Source: Bdellovibrio sp. BCCA
GTDB lineage: Bacteria > Bdellovibrionota > Bdellovibrionia > Bdellovibrionales > Bdellovibrionaceae
Reading direction: 5' to 3'
Length of the DNA: 64,000 nucleotides
Assembly: GCF_037996825.1 (NCBI RefSeq)
Contig: NZ_JBBNAC010000001.1
Location: 2,046,001-2,110,000 of the forward strand
Shown: positions 17,078-25,448 of the stretch, in pieces
Numbering within the stretch: position 1 is the first letter of the stretch
Layout of the letters: each line of letters opens with the position of its first letter
Notes under the pieces: model-generated
What the model saw: only the letters and a program-made list of their open reading frames with translations
Database searches by the model: none
What the model was told of the DNA's origin: nothing
Translations under genes and position numbers: made by a program

Positions 17078-18298
17078 ATGAGTTCAAATGAAATGACAAT
17101 GAACGATTTAGAAATTGATACAACCTCCCTGTCTGCAAAGGATCGTGCTGAGATTGAAAAAGCACAACCCATGTGGAAGATGGTTTTAACTCAATTCGTT
17201 GAGCACAAACTAGCCGTTGTCGGCGCTGTGATCATCTCGATCTTTATGTTGGTTTCTATTTTCGCCGGCCAAATCCAAAGCATCACAGGTCTAGATCCTG
17301 ACGCACAAAACGTAGCAAATCGCTATTTGGCACCTATGACGACGGCACAAGCCGGCCAGGATGTGCGTGAAACGGATGTTGAAAAGTTCATCGTTGCTAA
17401 TCCTGAAGCCGCAGACAAAGTTCAAAAAGCTCTGGTTGAAAAAGGCCTTGTGACTGTTGCGGAAGCTGATGCAATTTATGATCTGACAGCTCGTGATATC
17501 AAAGAAGCCATCAGTGCTCTTCAGGCTTTGAATATTCCTGAAGCTTCCAGTGTGATCTCCATGTTTAAAAACTTTGAAACTTTCCATCTGTTTGGAACGG
17601 ACGAACTAGGTCGTGACGTTTTCATCCGCCTTGTTTATGGAACTCGCGTTTCTATGGGTGTAGGTGTTCTTGTTGCTATTGCCTCTGCTTTGATCGGTTT
17701 GTTGATCGGAAGTGTTGCAGGATTCTATGGTGGAATTATTGACACCGTTCTTATGCGTGTGACCGATGCACTTATATCCTTGCCAACCATTCCAGTTTTG
17801 ATTGTGATGGCCGCGATTGATTTGACAAAAATTCCTTGGCTGAAAGCCATTGTCAGCACATCCAACGAAAGTATCTTTAAGATGGTCATCATCTTGTGTA
17901 TCTTTTCTTGGATGACCGTAGCTCGCCTTGTGCGCGGAAGTATTCTTTCAATTCGCGAAAGAGAATTCGTTTTAGCAGCTCGCACCCTGGGCGCGAAAGA
18001 TAGTACTATTATCGTTCGCCATATGTTTCCAAACGTGATTGCACCGATGTTGGTGTCAATCACTTTGGGCGTCGGCGAGTCTATTCTGTTTGAAGCGGCT
18101 TTAAGTTTCTTGGGTCTGGGTATCATGCCCCCGACGCCAAGCTGGGGAAACATGCTTAACAACGCGCAAGAGTTGATTTACCAAGCTCCGTTCTTAGCAA
18201 TTCTTCCTGGTGTTTTGATTTTGCTGACGACAATCAGTTTTAACTATTTGGGCGATGGTCTTCAAGACGCTATTGATCCGAAAGCGATCCGCCGCTAA
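17078..18298 (+). CDS. oppC: Oligopeptide ABC transporter permease C with a long periplasmic insert
   Basis: 406 residues, about 100 more than usual OppC (around 300). N-terminal cytosolic tail, TM1 (about 45-68), then a roughly 110-residue charged helical insert rich in Ala, Glu and Val, after which normal OppC features resume at FGTDELGRDVFIRLVYGTRVS. EAA loop: LAARTLGAKDSTIIVRHMFPNVIAP. The insert sits where the external loop between TM1 and TM2 should be and may dock the binding protein. GTG at 17072 is an alternative start; the ATG at 17078 fits AGAGGG better. The stop lies inside the end of the convergent gene. Confidence 0.92.
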   Translation: MSSNEMTMNDLEIDTTSLSAKDRAEIEKAQPMWKMVLTQFVEHKLAVVGAVIISIFMLVSIFAGQIQSITGLDPDAQNVANRYLAPMTTAQAGQDVRETDVEKFIVANPEAADKVQKALVEKGLVTVAEADAIYDLTARDIKEAISALQALNIPEASSVISMFKNFETFHLFGTDELGRDVFIRLVYGTRVSMGVGVLVAIASALIGLLIGSVAGFYGGIIDTVLMRVTDALISLPTIPVLIVMAAIDLTKIPWLKAIVSTSNESIFKMVIILCIFSWMTVARLVRGSILSIREREFVLAARTLGAKDSTIIVRHMFPNVIAPMLVSITLGVGESILFEAALSFLGLGIMPPTPSWGNMLNNAQELIYQAPFLAILPGVLILLTTISFNYLGDGLQDAIDPKAIRR

Positions 18299-19193
18299 CC
18301 GCCGTGTTCCACGGTCCTTGGGCTCTGCGATGATAAAAATTCTCCAGAGCCTTGCGGTTTCTTTTCACTGTTTCAACATCCAACCACGACTCCACCGCAT
18401 TTTGATATTCTTTGCTATTGGCGGCTTTCTGCAAGGCCTGATCCACTTGTGTGATCACCTTCTTACCCCACGCATTTTTCGTGCATGCAAAGTAAAGAAC
18501 GGTTGAAGGATAAACTTCTTTTAAAGGTTTATAAAAGAGCGGCTTTTCCGGATAGATGCTTTCATTGAAATCGCGCACGACGGGTTCGTATTCAATCGTG
18601 TAGTCATAGCGTCCCTTGTGCACCATCTTAAGAAGAGACATATAGCCTTCGCTGGTTCTCAATTGATGAATTCCCGGGTTGGTTTTTGATTTTTGTTTCA
18701 ACATTAAGTCAATGGCCGGACCGTAAGATCTATTTTCTGTAAAAATGGCCGAGAGATTTTTCTTTTCTAATAGATCTTTCAACGAAGGATGATCGGAAGT
18801 TTCAGAGTAGATATCTGCTTTCGAAGTGACGAAGACATATTCATGTGGCACCTGAAAACCAAGGGCTGTGAAGTACGCCCATTTTTCTCGCTCTGGAGTT
18901 ATTAAGGCTGAACCTGAGCAAATATTTTTATTTAACTTCCAAAGCTCCACCGCGCGCGGCATATCAGCATAGACATCGCTGAATTGATAATTAGGAAGTC
19001 GTTCTGCAATGACTTTTTTAAGGCGGTCCATTCGGCCTTCGCCTTTTTGTGGACCTTTCAAAATATAATAAGGCGACCAGTCAGCAACAGCCCAAGGGAT
19101 CGTCATTTTCGCTTCTTTTTTCACGAAAAGATCCTGGGCTCTGACGAGATTCACGATAAACAAAGTAACGATAAGAAGACTCCAAACTTTCAT
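18270..19193 (-). CDS. Periplasmic solute-binding-like protein (SBP family 3/TIGR02285 type)
   Basis: 307 residues: signal peptide (MKVWSLLIVTLFIVNLVRA) then a two-lobed type 3 binding fold. Seen: TIPWAVADWSPYYI at the mature start, a segment on recalled ligand entry (NICSGSALITPEREKWAYFTALGF), a hinge (EYVFVTSK) and TIEYEPVVRDF. This looks like the uncharacterised TIGR02285 group rather than classical amino-acid binding proteins; no transporter genes are adjacent, so it could be an orphan sensor or binding protein. Its last 29 bases overlap the end of oppC on the other strand. Confidence 0.72.
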   Translation of the reverse strand: MKVWSLLIVTLFIVNLVRAQDLFVKKEAKMTIPWAVADWSPYYILKGPQKGEGRMDRLKKVIAERLPNYQFSDVYADMPRAVELWKLNKNICSGSALITPEREKWAYFTALGFQVPHEYVFVTSKADIYSETSDHPSLKDLLEKKNLSAIFTENRSYGPAIDLMLKQKSKTNPGIHQLRTSEGYMSLLKMVHKGRYDYTIEYEPVVRDFNESIYPEKPLFYKPLKEVYPSTVLYFACTKNAWGKKVITQVDQALQKAANSKEYQNAVESWLDVETVKRNRKALENFYHRRAQGPWNTAVSGGSLSDQ

Positions 19194-19381
19194 CTGTGGC
19201 CTCTTTCGATACTTAATTTACTCCGCTTTTGGTTTCTCTCCATTATGTTATTTGTAAGGACGCCGGCGGCAAAAGTCTGTCCATCTGTGTAAAAAACACC
19301 TGTTCCTTAACAATGAAAGGTCCTTGATTCGCATTAAACACGGCACGGATCTTGTTATATGGAGGTCGAACGGGGTTTCAC

Positions 19382-19864
19382 ATGAAAACGATACTTTCAT
19401 TTTTTGCGACGATCTTATTTACTGCGAATGCCTTTACTCAGACATCGGCGGAATTGACTTGCCGTGCACAAGCTAAAGAAATGGCGATGCAGACTTATTC
19501 TTCCTGCATTACCGAAGCTCGTAATAACCAAGTCGAAGAAATCCGAAAAAACTATCAAAAGGAACTTTCGGACCTTAAAGCGAAGTACGACAAAGAGCTC
19601 AAAAAAATGAACACAGGTGCTGCAAAAAAGGCCTCTAAACACGCTATAGCGCCTACGGTTAAAGAGGTTCAAGCTCCGCGACCAGTAAAAGGAATTGCGA
19701 AAGAGCTTCCAGGAAAATCCCCTATGGCGTCAGAGGCCGCTCCAGTACAAACTGTCTCAGAAGGAACCAAAGTCGTTGCCGTAGGGTCTGAGGAAGCCTC
19801 GGGACTCGAAAAAGAGGCGGCCGATGCTGACCAAGTCGAAATTATCGAGATGCCGACTGAATAA
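19382..19864 (+). CDS. Exported protein with a coiled-coil segment, function unknown
   Basis: 160 residues. Signal peptide (MKTILSFFATILFTANAFTQ), two cysteines that may pair (LTCRAQ and SSCITEA), a Lys/Glu-rich coiled coil (about 55-90, EIRKNYQKELSDLKAKYDKELKK) and a Pro/Ala/Glu-rich acidic tail ending in EIIEMPTE. The ATG at 19382 begins the signal peptide; an upstream TTG at 19352 would spoil it. GGGG lies at usable spacing. The protein is probably periplasmic. No family recognised. Confidence 0.7.
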   Translation: MKTILSFFATILFTANAFTQTSAELTCRAQAKEMAMQTYSSCITEARNNQVEEIRKNYQKELSDLKAKYDKELKKMNTGAAKKASKHAIAPTVKEVQAPRPVKGIAKELPGKSPMASEAAPVQTVSEGTKVVAVGSEEASGLEKEAADADQVEIIEMPTE

Positions 19865-19897
19865 CCTGCATTAAATCCCAGCCTTCTCGTTGATTTT

Positions 19898-19943
19898 CCT
19901 CCCAGACAGGTCTAAAAAGTGTAGACTTAAAGAATCTGGGAGG
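19898..19943 (+). promoter_or_regulatory. Inverted repeat enclosing the tatA ribosome site
   Basis: CCTCCCAGA (19898-19906) and TCTGGGAGG (19935-19943) are a perfect 9-base inverted repeat, with an inner GTCTA / TAGAC pair nested inside. The 3' arm contains the tatA Shine-Dalgarno (GGGAGG). If transcribed, the hairpin would block initiation. A TTGATT at 19890 could instead be a -35 element, in which case the 5' arm might not be in the mRNA. Confidence 0.5.
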
Positions 19944-19949
19944 AACCCC

Positions 19950-20192
19950 ATGGGTGAGTTTAGCCTAACGCATATTTTACTTCTTGCTATCATCGCTTTG
20001 ATCTTTTTTGGTCCAAGCCGTCTACCACAATTGGGTCAAGGTTTGGGTAAAGCCATCCGCGGCTTCAAACAAGGTTTGAACGAAATCGACGTAGATCCAA
20101 AAGACATTCAAGACAACCGTCAGCAAGTAAGCCATCAGCAACAACAGCAACAAACTGTGAGCCAAAAGCAAAACGAAACACAACGTTCGTAA
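19950..20192 (+). CDS. tatA: Sec-independent translocase subunit TatA
   Basis: 80 residues. N-terminal transmembrane helix after MGEFSLTHILLLAIIALI, the hinge FFGPSRLPQLGQGLGKAIRGFKQG (FGPxxLP and the amphipathic helix), then a Gln-rich hydrophilic tail. TatA oligomers form the pathway for folded proteins across the inner membrane. tatB and tatC are not adjacent, so this is a detached tatA/E-type gene. A frame starting at 19890 is rejected because the ATG at 19950 has GGGAGG and begins at the family N-terminus. Confidence 0.94.
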   Translation: MGEFSLTHILLLAIIALIFFGPSRLPQLGQGLGKAIRGFKQGLNEIDVDPKDIQDNRQQVSHQQQQQQTVSQKQNETQRS

Positions 20193-20241
20193 TTAGATCT
20201 TTCTGCCTTCGTGGAATTAGAGTTACACTTAACTTAACACC

Positions 20242-21270
20242 ATGAAGGCATTTCTTTTTTATTCCCGTTATTCACTGCCCTACTTTTTCGCGGTTCTTGC
20301 CGTGATCGGTGCTGCTTTGGGAGGTCCTTGGACTTTTTTGGGAGCCGCCGGTGTTTTTGTTTTTCATCCTCTGATCGACAATCTTCTTCTTAAAAATAAA
20401 AAAGTGCCTGAGCAAAGACCGACCTCTTTGTGGTCGTTGGTTTTGCTGATTTCTGCTTTGCCATTTTTATGTGTGTTTGGTTTTGTCGGAATACTTAGTT
20501 CTTTGAAAGCTTCTTCTTATGAGCTCGTAGGTCTTATGCTTTCTTTTGGAACGATCATGGGACTTTTGGGAATTAATACCGCTCACGAACTTGTTCATCG
20601 TAAAGAAAAAGAATTGCAGCAATTAGGTTTCGGACTTCTTTCTTTAGTGAACTTTTCGCACTATGGAGTTGAGCACGTTTTTGGACATCATAAAAACGTC
20701 GGCACTCTAGAAGACCCGGCAACGGCCCGCAAGAATGAATGGATATATTTTTATTTTGTACGGTCTTACTTCAAAGGCCTTTGGGAAAGTTTTTTTATTG
20801 AGCATCGCCGCCTTCGCCAAAAAAGTTTTTGGCATGTTTTTAAAAATCGTGTTGTCGGCTGGGGGCTTTTGCAGATCTTCATCACTCTTTCGGTCTATGC
20901 TCTTTACGGAACGCAGGCTTTGTTTTTCTGGATGGGCCAAAGCTTTGTTGCCATTCTGCTATTACAAACCGTCGACTACATTGAGCACTACGGACTTGTG
21001 CGCAAGAAGAATTCCGACGGTCTTTATGAAGGTGTGAAAGCGAAACATTCGTGGGATAGCTATCAGGCTTTTACAAATTATGCCTTGATCAATTTAGGTT
21101 ATCATTCGCATCACCACTTAAAAGCGACTCTGTCTTTCAATGAGTTGCACGAACAAGACGACGCTATGAAATTGCCTTACGGTTATTCTGTGATGGCGCT
21201 GATTGCCTTCGTGCCGCCACTTTATTTTAGTGTGATGAATCCGCGACTTCCCCAAGAGAATCCGAAATAA
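20242..21270 (+). CDS. AlkB-like membrane di-iron monooxygenase
   Basis: 342 residues with several membrane segments and the eight-histidine pattern of alkane 1-monooxygenase/fatty-acid hydroxylases: HELVHR, then EHVFGHHKN, then the AlkB-specific YIEHYGL, and near the C-terminus LGYHSHHH. These place two irons at the cytosolic face for terminal hydroxylation of alkanes or alkyl chains with O2. No rubredoxin is nearby. Somewhat shorter than AlkB (about 400). The true substrate could be lipid acyl chains. Its last 44 bases overlap the convergent GDPD gene. Confidence 0.85.
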   Translation: MKAFLFYSRYSLPYFFAVLAVIGAALGGPWTFLGAAGVFVFHPLIDNLLLKNKKVPEQRPTSLWSLVLLISALPFLCVFGFVGILSSLKASSYELVGLMLSFGTIMGLLGINTAHELVHRKEKELQQLGFGLLSLVNFSHYGVEHVFGHHKNVGTLEDPATARKNEWIYFYFVRSYFKGLWESFFIEHRRLRQKSFWHVFKNRVVGWGLLQIFITLSVYALYGTQALFFWMGQSFVAILLLQTVDYIEHYGLVRKKNSDGLYEGVKAKHSWDSYQAFTNYALINLGYHSHHHLKATLSFNELHEQDDAMKLPYGYSVMALIAFVPPLYFSVMNPRLPQENPK

Positions 21271-22027
21271 TACTTAAAGCCCCTGCTTCTAGATATTGTT
21301 TTGCAAGATCAGCATCGTTTACGGTCCACAAAGACACAGGAATTTTTCTGCTTTTCCATTTTTGCAGCGATTTGATATCGACATAGTGATAGTCCAAATG
21401 CAAAACATGGACTTTCACATACGGCGCCAACCACATCTGGCGCAGATAGATTTTATTTTCAGGTTCTTCTTCCAAGGTGGCTAAAAGAGCGCGCGGCACC
21501 TGAGGTAAATGACGGCTCAGTCTCCACAAGGAGAGAGGATTAAAGCTTGAAAACAAAATGCGTTTTTCTGCTTCATGCTTTTTGATAACGGCAGACACTT
21601 TTTCTTCCAAGCGTCCATCAAAGACTGAATTCGTTTTTAATTCAACGTTAAGATATTTTGGAATATCGGTAGATAAAAGAACTTCTTCAAGTGTGGGCGC
21701 TTGGGCCCACACTCGCAATTCAGCGGCCGTGCATTCGCTGACGAACTTCCCTCTTCCGGCAAGACGCTTTAAATCAGCATCATGGAAAACCACAGGCACT
21801 AGATCCTTGGAAAGACGAACATCCATCTCCACCATTTTAAGACCGCGCGCTTTCGCAGCTTCAAAAGAGGCCATCGTGTTTTCCTGCGCTCCGCCCTTCC
21901 AATAGCCGCGATGTCCTTGATAGCTTGGAGGCATTAAAGCACCTTGCGGCCATGGCAGCGATCTCCAGGTAAAATGGCGATAAATTAAAAACGCAGCCAT
22001 GATTAAGACAACGAAAAGAAAAAGCAT
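21227..22027 (-). CDS. Glycerophosphodiester phosphodiesterase
   Basis: 266 residues. N-terminal membrane segment (about 2-20), then a GDPD TIM barrel: GHRGYW and ENTMASFEAA (catalytic His, metal-binding Glu), VEMDVRLSKDLVPVVFHD (EMD...HD, second catalytic His) and a C-terminal VSLWTVNDADLAKQYL. It releases glycerol 3-phosphate from lysophospholipid head groups or phosphodiesters. The membrane anchor suggests action at the envelope. Its start overlaps the stop of the AsmA-like gene by one base (TAATG), so the two are translationally coupled. Confidence 0.92.
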   Translation of the reverse strand: MLFLFVVLIMAAFLIYRHFTWRSLPWPQGALMPPSYQGHRGYWKGGAQENTMASFEAAKARGLKMVEMDVRLSKDLVPVVFHDADLKRLAGRGKFVSECTAAELRVWAQAPTLEEVLLSTDIPKYLNVELKTNSVFDGRLEEKVSAVIKKHEAEKRILFSSFNPLSLWRLSRHLPQVPRALLATLEEEPENKIYLRQMWLAPYVKVHVLHLDYHYVDIKSLQKWKSRKIPVSLWTVNDADLAKQYLEAGALSIISDSLGEVADSSH

Positions 22028-24003
22028 TATTTCCTCATTGTTTTCGCGGAGTCTTCAAGGAACTGAGGATTTTCACGGTCCCCATCTATAAACCACTTTC
22101 TATGTCTCTTACCTTCTTTGGCAAGCACACTGCCCTTAAGATCTCCGTCTTCATCCCAAGAACCGTCCGTCAACAAACGTCCGGTTTTTCCAATTTGCCC
22201 TTGAAAGTTTTTCCAGGAAAGTTCTTGAGATTTCTTTAAATGAAACTGACCGGTCAAAGAGTTGAGAGTTAACTTTCCACCATTCCACCAAACAGGTTCT
22301 GTCACTTGTTTTAAAACATCGGCTCCCGGTGATCCTGGAACCACGACCAAGGATTTCACTTGCGCATTAAGAACGACTTCACCTTGAGCCCAATCGACGG
22401 ACGCTTTTGTTTTTTCAAAGCTTAAGCCTTCAACATTCATACTATCGACACGAAGAAGACCTTTTAGATAAGACATCTGACCTTTTTTAATTTTGACATC
22501 ACCATCAAGACTCAAAAGTCCGATATCCCCGCCGTTTGTCATCAACTTTTGCACCGCCGGGTCCAGCACGACTTCATCCACACGCGTTTTCACTTCGATA
22601 TCTTGGAAATCCCGATCGGCTTTCATTTTCACATCACCGATGAATGTTCCTGCTCTGGGTTCGACACGTTTGATGTGAAAATTCCAATCATTGTCTTGCA
22701 GATCAATGTCCCCAACCATGTGTTCAATGACTTGCACTTCACGCTGGCCTTTGTTTGAAAAAACAAATTGCAAACCTGAATGTTCGCCTGTCATTTTCAT
22801 TTTTTGATCTGAAACAATTTCGGCTCGTCCGGTAAACACACCGAGTTCGCCTAGCATGCTCGTGTTCTTCGGACGATTTAACAAAACCAGTAATTTCCCG
22901 ATATCGAGCTTTTTTACATCGACAACAATAGGAGAATAGCGAAGGGGCTCTACCGAAGAGATATCGATGCGATCCACACGCATCTCTCCTAAATCTCCTT
23001 CAAGACGCATATCGCGCACTTCAATCGGAGACGTGCGCACTTTGTCTAACGGAGCCACCAGGCGCGCTTTAGAGGAAATCCATACTTGGCGGCCGTTAAG
23101 ATCTTTGGAAGCCAAGCCATACTTTTGCATAATCGTGAGGATTTGACTCAGAGGAATGTGTTTCAAATCTGTTTCGATCGCCAACAGCTGTTCATCTATC
23201 GTGTAGTTGGCAATAATACTGTAATGACCTTCACGCCAGTTTCCGAAAAAGTGAGATTGAATTGTGGCTTCAGGAGATTCTTTATATTGAACGTAAAGAT
23301 TAGCGTGAGAAAGATAATCTCCAACTTGAGCATCTTTAAGAAGATGCGTTTTGGCCGTGACCTCAATCACTTTAGGTTCAAAAGATTTTACTTTGGCTAC
23401 GAAATTTAAAAGTTCAGAGTGATATTGGGGATATTTTTCAGAAGAAATTTCTAACTTCTGCACACGAATACCGCGCACGTCGTTTTGATATTTTTGCGAT
23501 TGTTCAGACGGAGACAGTGTTACCAAGGGAGCCGGTTTGTTGTCCGCTTTTTTTTCTTCTTCTTGAACATCGCAATTTTTAAAATCTTCACGCAGAACAA
23601 GTTTGACGTTGTTCGCTTCGATATTTTGAATAGGTGTTCCTCCACGAAGCGCGTTTAAGATAGAAATCGGCAAACGCAACTCGTCCACTTCCAAGATGGG
23701 AGCCGCCCAACACTTCTGTGAAGATTCCATACGCACTTGGGAAATGATCACAGCAAAGCGAGGCAAAATGCCGTCACTCATACTAAACTGCGCGGAAGCA
23801 AAATTAACTTTAACGTCTTTGTGAATGTGACTTGCCGCTTTTTCGATCTGAGCAAAAACTCGCGCAGGAGATAAAAGAGATTTCGCCGTGTACCCTAAAA
23901 AGAACGACAAGATAAGACCGGAAAGGAGAATCACCATTCCCGGTTGTTCTGCAATAAGATGTTTATCTGAAGATGCTGATGATGAGCGTTTGCGCGAGTC
24001 CAT
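22027..24003 (-). CDS. AsmA-like envelope protein
   Basis: 658 residues. Short Ser/Arg-rich cytosolic start, one membrane segment (about 24-45), then a long beta-rich periplasmic region with an AsmA/TamB-like pattern: early ARVFAQIEKAASHIHKDVKVNFASAQ, repeated short strands with VDRIDISSVEPLRY, DGDVKIKKGQM and SLTGQFHLKKSQ. AsmA-type proteins are thought to bridge the periplasm and move phospholipids to the outer membrane. Coupling to the phospholipid-related GDPD supports a lipid role. Two Cys (QKCWAA, FKNCDV) could form a disulfide. Family assignment is by general character rather than a hard motif. Confidence 0.65.
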   Translation of the reverse strand: MDSRKRSSSASSDKHLIAEQPGMVILLSGLILSFFLGYTAKSLLSPARVFAQIEKAASHIHKDVKVNFASAQFSMSDGILPRFAVIISQVRMESSQKCWAAPILEVDELRLPISILNALRGGTPIQNIEANNVKLVLREDFKNCDVQEEEKKADNKPAPLVTLSPSEQSQKYQNDVRGIRVQKLEISSEKYPQYHSELLNFVAKVKSFEPKVIEVTAKTHLLKDAQVGDYLSHANLYVQYKESPEATIQSHFFGNWREGHYSIIANYTIDEQLLAIETDLKHIPLSQILTIMQKYGLASKDLNGRQVWISSKARLVAPLDKVRTSPIEVRDMRLEGDLGEMRVDRIDISSVEPLRYSPIVVDVKKLDIGKLLVLLNRPKNTSMLGELGVFTGRAEIVSDQKMKMTGEHSGLQFVFSNKGQREVQVIEHMVGDIDLQDNDWNFHIKRVEPRAGTFIGDVKMKADRDFQDIEVKTRVDEVVLDPAVQKLMTNGGDIGLLSLDGDVKIKKGQMSYLKGLLRVDSMNVEGLSFEKTKASVDWAQGEVVLNAQVKSLVVVPGSPGADVLKQVTEPVWWNGGKLTLNSLTGQFHLKKSQELSWKNFQGQIGKTGRLLTDGSWDEDGDLKGSVLAKEGKRHRKWFIDGDRENPQFLEDSAKTMRK

Positions 24004-24056
24004 GGTTTATTGTCACAGGTCTCACCATGGACCGACAATGTCTTTTCAAAGAAAAA

Positions 24057-24545
24057 TTACTTATATCCGAAAGAAAGGATTTCGAACTCTTTGTCACCTT
24101 TGGGACTTTGCACTGTAACTGTGTCGCCCTCTTTTTTGCCGATCAAGGCACGAGCTAAAGGAGAAAGGATTGAAATCATCCCTTGTTTCACGTCAGATTC
24201 ATCAACACCCACAATCTGGTAGTTGAATTCTTCTTCTGATTCTGTGTCCACGATTTTCACATAGGCACCGAAAACAACGCGATCTGCTTTAATCGCTGAT
24301 GTATCGACAACCTCAGCGCCGGCAAGTTTGCCTTGAATTTCAGCAATTCTTCCCTCAATCATAGCCTGACGCTCTTTTGCAGATTCATATTCCGCATTTT
24401 CAGAAATATCACCTTGAGCGCGTGCTTCTTCGATCGCACGAATGACAGACGGTCTTTCTTCTAACAATAGCTTCTTAAGCTCTGCTTCAAGCATCGCTTT
24501 TCCGCGAATTGTCATAGGAAGTTTATCAGTTGTAGGATTAGCCAT
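24057..24545 (-). CDS. greA: Transcription elongation factor GreA
   Basis: 162 residues. N-terminal coiled coil carrying the acidic tip (ARAQGDISENAEYESAKERQ, with the Asp/Glu that reach the RNA polymerase active site) and a C-terminal FKBP-like domain ending in SILSPLARALIGKKEGDTVTV. It rescues backtracked RNA polymerase by transcript cleavage. Full length for the family (158). Upstream leader contains a small CCTGT-AAA-ACAGG hairpin. Confidence 0.97.
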   Translation of the reverse strand: MANPTTDKLPMTIRGKAMLEAELKKLLLEERPSVIRAIEEARAQGDISENAEYESAKERQAMIEGRIAEIQGKLAGAEVVDTSAIKADRVVFGAYVKIVDTESEEEFNYQIVGVDESDVKQGMISILSPLARALIGKKEGDTVTVQSPKGDKEFEILSFGYK

Positions 24546-24630
24546 TTCAGCTCCGTTGTTAGAAGGACACCTGTTTTACAGGATTATGCCCCAGTTATCA
24601 ATGAGATGTAACGCGCCGCACTTTAGGCTA

Positions 24631-24658
24631 GTACGGCGTACCTTTTTGCATTGCGCGG
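24631..24658. repeat. Short intergenic repeat with GTACGGCGTACC palindrome, copy 2
   Basis: Inverted relative to copy 1 at 5751-5784: palindrome GTAC-GGC-GTAC, T-tract, then GCATTGCGCGG. Lies between the divergent greA and Bfd-like genes. Confidence 0.45.
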
Positions 24659-24673
24659 CATTACAATTCAGAT

Positions 24674-24931
24674 ATGGGCCCAAAGAAGAAAACCGAAATT
24701 ATCTGTCGCTGCAATAACATCAGCCGCGAAACCATTGAGGAAGCGATCCGCAATGGGGCCCACACTTTAAATGAAATCTTCGACACAACCAGCGCAGGCG
24801 TTGGCCCCTGTGGGGGTTCTTGCCGCCGGAAGTTGGGACCGCTTTTGGAATATTATCTTCAGCATGGTGAGTTTCCCGAAAAGATTGTTGAGGATCTTAC
24901 GGGAAAAGAACCTAAGAAAGCCGGTAGTTAA
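24674..24931 (+). CDS. Bfd-like [2Fe-2S] protein
   Basis: 85 residues. A BFD-like fold alone: Cys11-X-Cys13 in ICRCNNIS, the helix TIEEAIRNGAHTLNEIF, and a second cysteine pair in VGPCGGSCRRKL. The second pair is Cys46-X3-Cys50, whereas the usual spacing is C-X2-C. Relatives carry a [2Fe-2S] cluster and act in iron release from bacterioferritin or as electron carriers. No bacterioferritin gene is near. It overlaps the next, convergent, gene that carries the same type of domain. Confidence 0.82.
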   Translation: MGPKKKTEIICRCNNISRETIEEAIRNGAHTLNEIFDTTSAGVGPCGGSCRRKLGPLLEYYLQHGEFPEKIVEDLTGKEPKKAGS

Positions 24932-25337
24932 TAATTTTTTGCACGTTAGGACGACAAGTCCCGCAGGCCGTGCTGGCGGAGGTTTGTCGAGTCACCACTT
25001 CTGGGGTGTGGGCTCCGGCGATAATGGCCTGATCCACTGTGTGAGTTGGAATAGTTCGACAATGACAAAGCTCTTCTTCGTCGTAGGGAAAAGCCCATTC
25101 GCCGCGCAGTTTTAAAATCATTTCTTTAATCAAAAGACTGGAATGATCGTGCCCTTGTGGCAAAGACCACTTCTTAAGATCCGGACCAAACTTTTTTCGC
25201 AGATCCTGCATTGTTTCGAGAAACGTTGAGCAGCCCAGAAATGACACCTTCTTCAAGGCTCCCGGAGATTTTGGGTCTTCTCCTTCGCATTCCACTTCAA
25301 TATAATCTCGTCCCTCAAGTTCCACTTTGATCTTCAT
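24912..25337 (-). CDS. Two-domain protein with C-terminal Bfd-like [2Fe-2S] module
   Basis: 141 residues. The C-terminal third is Bfd-like: Cys91-X-Cys93 (LCHCRTIP), TVDQAIIAGAHTPEVV, Cys125-X2-Cys128 (TACGTCRP). The first 80 residues (MKIKVELEGRDYIEVECEG..., FLGCSTFLETMQDLRKKFG) form a separate small domain I do not recognise, with two further cysteines. A TTG start at 25376 would add 13 residues; neither start has a strong ribosome site. The 3' end overlaps the convergent Bfd-like gene by 20 bases. Probably an iron-sulfur electron carrier or regulator. Confidence 0.75.
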   Translation of the reverse strand: MKIKVELEGRDYIEVECEGEDPKSPGALKKVSFLGCSTFLETMQDLRKKFGPDLKKWSLPQGHDHSSLLIKEMILKLRGEWAFPYDEEELCHCRTIPTHTVDQAIIAGAHTPEVVTRQTSASTACGTCRPNVQKIINYRLS

Positions 25338-25448
25338 ATTAAGTCTTATGTTAGGACAAAGGACCTTTATGACCAAGGCCAGTTATTGTTATTAATCAAT
25401 CGAACCTAGGTCTTGAAAATCAATTTCGGAAATCAGAGAATAAGAAAT

